Position numbers and translations under genes: made by a program. A model generated the notes under the pieces. It searched no databases and was not told the origin of the DNA. It was given only the letters and a program-made list of their open reading frames with translations. Of a stretch of 64,000 nt of DNA, positions 58,222-64,000 are shown in pieces. Every line of letters starts with the position of its first letter. The first letter of the stretch is position 1. Source of the stretch: Megalonaias nervosa (Eukaryota > Mollusca > Bivalvia > Unionida > Unionidae); NCBI GenBank assembly GCA_016617855.1, contig JAECUM010016868.1:1-64000 (forward strand). The letters run 5' to 3'.

Positions 58222-58455
58222 TCTCTAACGTCTTTCAGATAAAGAAATATTTAAGTGTTTTCAGGTCAGTTACCATTTTTGAAGTCGATATAAACATATT
58301 ATCAATACCTTTGGTCCAATATATATATGGGCAATGGTACAGGTCCATTGGATCCGTACGGGATGGAATAAGACGCTCCTGCCCCCACGAGTCTCCCAAA
58401 TATGGGTAAAATAGTGTGATGATAGCACAGCATCACTGGGCGGAAGTCTTCCTCG

Positions 58456-59590
58456 ATGAAATCAACGGCCAGGGCGGAATGGCTCCAAGATGAGCTGAAC
58501 GACCATGTGCTCAGGGCCAGGGCGTGCCACATTATATCAGTGGATTCGGCTGTGGTATTCCAGTCTGGAGAGGGATCGGCTCCGCCAGGCTGTATTTTGA
58601 CCTTGACACACATGAAGACAGCTAACAATTTTTCCATACCGGATCGGTCGCAGCCCGGGTTAACAATGACCGCGCCTTCCGCTGCACACCAGGACGGAGG
58701 TGACAAGTATGCTCCTGGTGCCCCCACTACCAAGATCCGTGGGAGAGACAACATCATCATCGGTACATGGAACGTTAAAACACTGAGGGCTGTGGGAAAG
58801 TTGAAAGAACTTACACATGAGTTGGAGAGGTACAACTGGAACATTATTGGTCTCTGCGAAGTGGGCTTGAAAAACTTTGGCGAAATAACAACAGATGAAG
58901 GGCATAAGCTCTACTTCAGCGGAAGAGGGGACAAACACAATCATGGCGTTGGATTTCTTGTGTCCACAAGGGCATTGTGAACAGCATTATGGGTTGCTGC
59001 CCAGTCTCAATACCATCCGCCTGAGGGCGACTCCCTTCAACATCACAATCATACAGGCCTATGCACCCACATCTAACCATGATGACAATGAACTGGAGAA
59101 CTTTTATAACTAACTGCAATATGTCAATGATAACTCATCCAAGAAGGGCATTCTGTTTGTACAAGGAGACTGGAATGCAAAGGTGGGAGTTGATTCACAG
59201 ACAAACTGGCAAAGCACCTGTGAACCCTTCTACAATGCTGAAACAAATGAAAGAGGACTCAGGCTCTTGGAGTTTGCTGCCTACAACAATCTTGTATTAG
59301 CCAACACATTCGGCCCTCATAAAGTATCTAGAAGATGGACCTGGCACAGTCCAGATGGACAACATCACAACCAGATTGACAACATCTTGGTGAAAAAACG
59401 ATTCTGCACAGGACTAAATTTCGCCAGAACACGAAGTTTTCCAGGAACAGATATTGGAAGTGATCATGACTTATTAATGACAACGTTTCTCCTCCACCTG
59501 AAAATGGTCAAAAAGCCTAACCAACCAAGGATCAGATTTGACCTTGAAAAATTAAAAGATCCAAAGTTGCAGAAGCCTTCCAAGCAATGA
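58456..59590 (+). pseudogene. RTE-like LINE, apurinic-type endonuclease part
   Basis: Motifs in order: IIGTWNVKTLRAVGKLKEL, WNIIGLCEVGLKNFGEITT (catalytic Glu in LCE), GVGFLV, a frameshift near 58965, NITIIQAYAPTS, an in-frame TAA at 59111, FVQGDWNAKVG, RRWTWHSPDGQHHNQID, and GTDIGSDHDLLMT with the terminal D-H pair. The fold nicks target DNA to prime reverse transcription. All active-site motifs survive; the frame does not. A one-base loss near 59575 shifts into the next segment. Confidence 0.92.
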
Positions 59591-61620
59591 TAGGTGGTAA
59601 ATCTGCACCTTTGATAACCCTGGACAGCCAAGACACAGACCTTGAGTCCTTAACAGCCACATTCAACACAGCTGTGACTAGCACATCTAGCGAGATCATT
59701 GGCAAATGTCGTCGAACAAAGAAACATTGGGTCACAACTGATGTCCTTGAACTATGCGACAAAACAGAACTGAAAAAGGGAAAAGAGGTCACGAAGGAGC
59801 TAGAAAATACAGAGAGATAAACAATATGATCAGGAAAAGCATGAAAAAGGCAAAGGAATCCTGAATAGAAAGACAATGCTGCAAAAATTGCAGACAGTCT
59901 GAGTAGAAATGACAGCAAAATGACATATCAACTGGTGAAAGATCTCACAACCCATAAAAAAGGGAAAGCTACCACCACCCAAGACAAATCAGGAAAATGC
60001 CTCACAGAAGATCAAGAGATCCTCAAGCGATGGACAGAATACTGCTCAGAATTGTACAATCACAAGACCCAAGGAGATCCAGCAGTACTAAATAGCCATC
60101 AGGAAGAAGAAATTGATGACAACCCCATTCTTCGTGAAGAAGTAGAAATTGCAGTTAGGTCGCTAAAGAAAGGAAAGTCAGCCAACATTGACAAATACCA
60201 GCAGAGCTCATTCAAGCAGGAGAAGAGATAGTCACAGTCCTAACAACAATCTGTAACAAGATATGGTAGACAGGAGAATGGCCCACCACATGGACTCAAT
60301 CCTTGGTCATCGTGCTCCCCAAGAAAGGAAACCTACAACTATGCCAAAACTATAGAACCATCTGTTTCATCAATCACCCGAGCAAAGTCATGCTGAAGAT
60401 AATTCTCAACAGACTAAAGCCTCAAACGGAGAAAATTCTTGCTGAAGAGCAGGCAGGTTTCCAAACAGAAAGGAGCACCACAGAACAAATCTTCAATCTC
60501 AGACTCCTTTGCGAGAAATATCTTCAGCATCAGCAGATCTATACCACGTCTTTATAGATTTCAAAAAGGCCTTTGATACTGTATGACATGCAGCCTTATG
60601 GGCAACTATGAGGAAGTACAACATCAGCTCAAACCTGGTGCATGTTGTTGAGCACCTCTATGACAAGCCACCAATGGCAGCAGAGGAGATTGGTTTTGAA
60701 CAAGAGTTCGAGTCAGACAGGGATGTATACTGTCACCTACATTCTTCAACACTTTCCTGGAAAAGACCATGGAGGATGCCTTGCAAGACCACAAGGGCAC
60801 TGTCAGCATTGGAGGAAGAACAATCACCAACCTTCTCTTCGTAGATGATATTGATGGTTTAGCAGGAGATGAAAAAGAACTGGCAGACTTGGTTGAGTGG
60901 CTCAACACAACCTCCACAGCATACAGTATGAAGATTAGCACCGAAAAAACTAAACTGATGACAAACAACACCAATGGCATCAGTGCAGAAATAAAGGTCA
61001 GTGGACAGAAGCCGGAAAGAGTCACAAGCTTCAAGTACTTGGGATCAATTATCACAGATGAGGGCTCCAAACCAGAACTACATTGCAGGATTGCCCAGAC
61101 AACAGCAGCAATAACAAGGCTGAGACCAATATGGAAAGATACCAACACTGCTCTTGGTTCCAAAATAAGGCTGATGTGTTCGATTGTCATATCCATCTTT
61201 CTGTATGCTTGTGAAACATGGATGCTCACATCAGATCTACAAAGAAGGATTCAAACCTTCGAAATGAGATGCTACCGCAAGATCATGGGCATCTCATACA
61301 TTGACCATGTAACCAACGAAGAAGTCCACAAGAGGATCCAATGAGCCATTGGATCCTATGAAGGCCTCTTGACCACTGTAAAAAAAGTGTAAACTGAAGT
61401 GGTACAGTCATGTCTCAGGATCATCTGGACTAGCAAAAACAATCTGGCAAGGCACAGTGCAAGGGTGCAGAAGAAGAGGCAGACAGAAAAAGAGGTGGGA
61501 AGACAACATTATGGAGTGGACAGGCATGGGATTTGGAGATTCCCAAAAGGCAGTAGAGAACAGGAAAAGATAGAGAGAATTGTTTGTAAAGTCAACTGTG
61601 GTGCCCCAATGACCTCTTGG
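59587..61620 (+). pseudogene. RTE-like LINE, reverse transcriptase part
   Basis: Segments 59587-59820, 59920-60231, 60303-60557, 60608-60844, 60769-61344 and 61399-61600 form one decayed reverse transcriptase. Visible: QLVKDLTTHKKGKATT, VEIAVRSLKKGKSAN, LVIVLPKKGNLQLCQNYRTI, EEQAGFQTERSTTEQIFNL, then NLLFVDDIDGLAGDEKEL with the xDD active site intact as FVDD. Later TSFKYLGSIITDEGSKPEL, FLYACETWMLTS, CYRKIMGISYIDHVT and a basic C-terminus. At least five frameshifts or stops. Clade is judged from endonuclease and RT style. Confidence 0.9.
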
Positions 61621-62561
61621 GTTAAGGGATTGATGATGATGATGATGATGATGATTGGTCTAATTCCTAGACAACTGATGCCAAGATGTTTGTGCAATTC
61701 AACAAAAGAAATGATTTCATTTTTGAATTTTAGTTCAGTGAAAACCGGTTCTAGATTAGGCAAGAATAAGACTGCTTCGGTTTGGTTCGATTAAAGTCAG
61801 CAAACCATTGCCTTGACCAATCGTCAACCGTTTGTAAATTCAGTGTTCAGTATATATTCTATTTTGTAAGTATCATTAGATGAATACGCCAGTGAGATAT
61901 CATCAGCAAAGAACCTTGTTGCACTCAAGAAGTGATCACCTATATGGTTAATATACACAATATATAATAATGGACATAAAACAGACCCATGTGGTGCACC
62001 AGCCACAATATACTGCTTGATTCAGCACCATTTACAAAAACTGTGTGAAGTCTATTTGATAGGTAATCAGAAAAGCAATTAATAAGAGAACTCTCAATGC
62101 CATTGCACTTTAATTTAAGTATTAAACCTTTATACCAAAACCGATCAAATGCTACAGAGGCATCACAAAAGACCAAATGTCATCCCTGTTATCAAGCGCA
62201 GTACACATACTGTGGTACATAGCTATGAGCTGAAATACCATAGAAAGGAAAAGAAAACTGATTAATGTTTAAAAATATGATCATTTTGAGTATAGGTGGT
62301 TATAGGCACACTCAAAAATAATTCTTTCCATAACTTTCCCAACAAAACTTAATTATGAAATAGGATTGTAATTTTGAAGGATTAGTGGTAAATCTATTTT
62401 TATACACTGTCATTACCTTCACAGTTTTCCATAAAGAATGAAATGCTTTTGAAACAAGGGACATATTGAATAGGACACAGAGTGGTTTAACTCTGGATAG
62501 GATGGTTTCTTTGAGCATATATTGACTTACTTTAGCCACATGCTTTGTGGGTAGACAGGAT

Positions 62562-62698
62562 CAGGCCTGGCCCTAGGATGTGTGGGGCCCAAGGCAGCAA
62601 GCGATGAGCATGGGACCCCAAGCAAAAAAGACAGCATTACGCAGAAACGTGGGGCCCAAGGCAGTTGCCTCATTCGCCTTGCCCTAGGGCCGGGCCTG
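62562..62698. mobile_element. 137-bp hAT-type MITE nested in the LINE
   Basis: Termini CAGGCCTGGCCCTAGG and, from the other end, CAGGCCCGGCCCTAGGG form a roughly 16-bp TIR. It is flanked by GACAGGAT (62554-62561) and GGCAGGAT (62699-62706), an 8-bp target duplication with one mismatch. The element is GC-rich against an AT-rich host. Removing it restores the LINE linker reading. Confidence 0.85.
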
Positions 62699-62751
62699 GG
62701 CAGGATGTTGATTGCATCATAAACGTTTTGTTCTGTAATTAATATACTAGT

Positions 62752-62860
62752 TAGTTTGTTATTAGTTTCCAAGCATATATCCGGAAGATTGGCATTGGTG
62801 TCTACTCATTAGTTTGTTATTAATTTCCAAACATATATCCGGAAGATTGGCATAGGTGTT
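62752..62860. repeat. Tandem duplication inside the LINE
   Basis: Two units of about 55 bp share catatatccggaagattggc (about 62774 and 62830). Confidence 0.9.
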
Positions 62861-63536
62861 ATTAACTTTTGCGATACCAGAAAATAAAATTAAGAAATTC
62901 CGCTTTTTCAACATCTGAAAATGCTACATGTAGTGATTCATTCACATTAATACTCCTTAATGATGTTGAAAACTCTTCCCTGACAAAGTGACGCACAAGT
63001 TTCCAATAATCTTACAAGTTTACACAAATAGAATCAATATTATTCTCCAAGTTACTAATAAAACTTTCCTTTGTTCTTTATGGGGTTATTTACTCTGTTA
63101 CATAATATTTATATATTCTCCAAAGACTTAGTTATAACTATTAATAGCAAGGTTGTTTGGGGTTTTTGGGGTTGGGGGGGTCATGTGGTCACATTTCTGC
63201 TTTTTCTGCAAACTGTGCTATCGTACCAGCATTTGTCCCTCATCCAAATGGTTACTGTGCAAAACAGTATACAGTCTTTAGCAAACTGAACATATGACAA
63301 AGCAAATGCTGTAACAACTTCATTTACATTGCCACAAGCTCCTAAGGTGTCCAGGCTATATATATTAATTAAAGTTAATTAAGTTTTGGAAATCTGCTTT
63401 ATAATAAAGCCATGCATCTCTCTTACAGCTGGTGTTATATTCATAATTCAGTTAATTAAGAATGAGGCCTAATGATCACTTACATTTGCACCAACAGAGA
63501 TAATTCAAGAGTGGTTGGAGATAAATTAATTGGATC
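62861..63536 (-). other. Decayed middle of the CR1/L2-like LINE
   Basis: Lies between the endonuclease and RT motifs but no frame is readable; includes a G-run near 63174. Plus-strand frame 63071-63289 has no motif. Confidence 0.4.
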
Positions 63537-64000
63537 TCACTGAGTTGCTGAGATAGCTGTTACTCTGGTTAGCTCAGTTGTTATATTTTGTATGTCATTA
63601 AGCATTCTGAGACACCTGGATTCAGCACTGAGTAGATTCTCAATTAAATCACCCATAATTATAATATTATCACAGACACTGAAGCCCCACTCGATGGTGA
63701 TATTTAACGAGTCCCAGAAGTATGACGATGCAGATGGGGATCGGTAGATTGCAAGTGATAGGCATTTCACACCTTTTACACAAATTTCTGTCCCTATCCT
63801 GTCATGGTTACTTATCAACAGATCAGTATATGGTTTGAAAATCAAATTCTCTTAAATGTAGACCATTACACCTTCCCTATGATTTGTTCGATCACACCTA
63901 CTAGATTTAAGATGACCATCTAACTTTAGCTCATCGTCAGTAATGATGTTATCCAGAAGAGTCTCCATAAATGCAATAATGTCAAAATCATCAAAATTTG

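Larger units (their letters stand above)
58300..61657 (+). mobile_element. RTE-like LINE, nearly full length, with (TGA)n tail
   Basis: A 5' leader of about 340 bp, an endonuclease-reverse transcriptase ORF broken by several frameshifts and stops, and a 3' (TGATGA)n tail at 61629-61655. Inserted against the 3'-facing side of the opposite-strand LINE at 61665. Confidence 0.9.
61665..64000 (-). pseudogene. CR1/L2-like LINE, endonuclease to reverse transcriptase, runs off window
   Basis: Read from the right edge: DDFDIIAFMETLLDN (endonuclease), an in-frame stop, RIGTEICVKGVKCLSLAIY, SVCDNIIIMGDLIEN, TELTRVTAISAT. After a decayed middle: YDAINIL, STHKACG, VSQYMLKETILSRVKPLCVL, CDASVAFDRFWYKGLILKLK, GSVLCPLLYIVYINHIG, RFFADDISLAYSSND (active site FADD intact) and VELHKHLGIS, where the RTE-like element cuts it off. 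A 137-bp MITE sits inside the linker, and a roughly 55-bp tandem duplication (62752-62860) adds damage. Clade assignment is approximate. Confidence 0.85.

Overview
This window reads as animal nuclear DNA, most likely from a bivalve or related mollusc. It is AT-rich, full of (TA)n and (CA)n microsatellites, has long repeat-filled introns, and is dominated by mobile-element debris: tRNA-derived SINEs, jockey-, RTE- and CR1/L2-like LINEs, Ty3/gypsy pieces, hAT and Tc1/mariner-like elements. There is no bacterial operon structure. The taxon is inferred from the repeat types only; no species is claimed.

Only one host gene is convincingly assembled. It is a minus-strand CD225/dispanin-domain gene (PRRT1/SynDIG/IFITM-like architecture) with exons at 35924-36144, 32296-32424 and 24637-24834. 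All junctions are phase-compatible and the introns are about 3.5 and 7.5 kb. A possible plus-strand terminal exon of an unidentified membrane protein lies at 52965-53312.

Layout: 0.8-1.1 kb, SINE with a CA tail. 1.9-5.7 kb, a broken gypsy element whose gag-protease half points left and whose RNase H-integrase half points right. 6.2-6.6 kb, two SINEs head to head. 6.6-8.2 kb, a second gypsy relic with a SCAN-like gag. 9.4-18.1 kb, repeat blocks A, B and C. 18.5-23.7 kb, a decayed Maverick/Polinton-like (virus-related) element on the minus strand with YqaJ-type nuclease, adenain/Ulp1-type protease, PLA2-like domain and integrase fragments, itself split by a hAT element that carries a nested SINE. 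24.6-36.1 kb, the dispanin gene, with a jockey LINE, a SINE and about 145-bp tandem arrays in its introns. 39.3-44.0 kb, second copies of blocks A, B and C. 46-48.4 kb, another SINE family and gypsy RT-RNase H debris. 48.5-51.7 kb, a second copy of the Polinton-like element with a better-preserved nuclease. 53.6-54.4 kb, a tandem array and a SINE. 55.8-57.6 kb, a LINE 3' end and a MULE-like transposase fragment. 58.3-61.66 kb, an almost full-length but frameshifted RTE-like LINE. 61.67-64.0 kb, an oppositely oriented CR1/L2-like LINE holding a 137-bp hAT-type MITE.

The main structural point is that four blocks (A, B, C and the Polinton-like block D) occur twice, in the same order and orientation, about 25-30 kb apart. 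This suggests an old tandem segmental duplication flanking the dispanin gene. One SINE and one fold-back element are present in only one copy each, giving natural filled and empty sites. All mobile-element coding regions are broken; nothing here looks like an active element.
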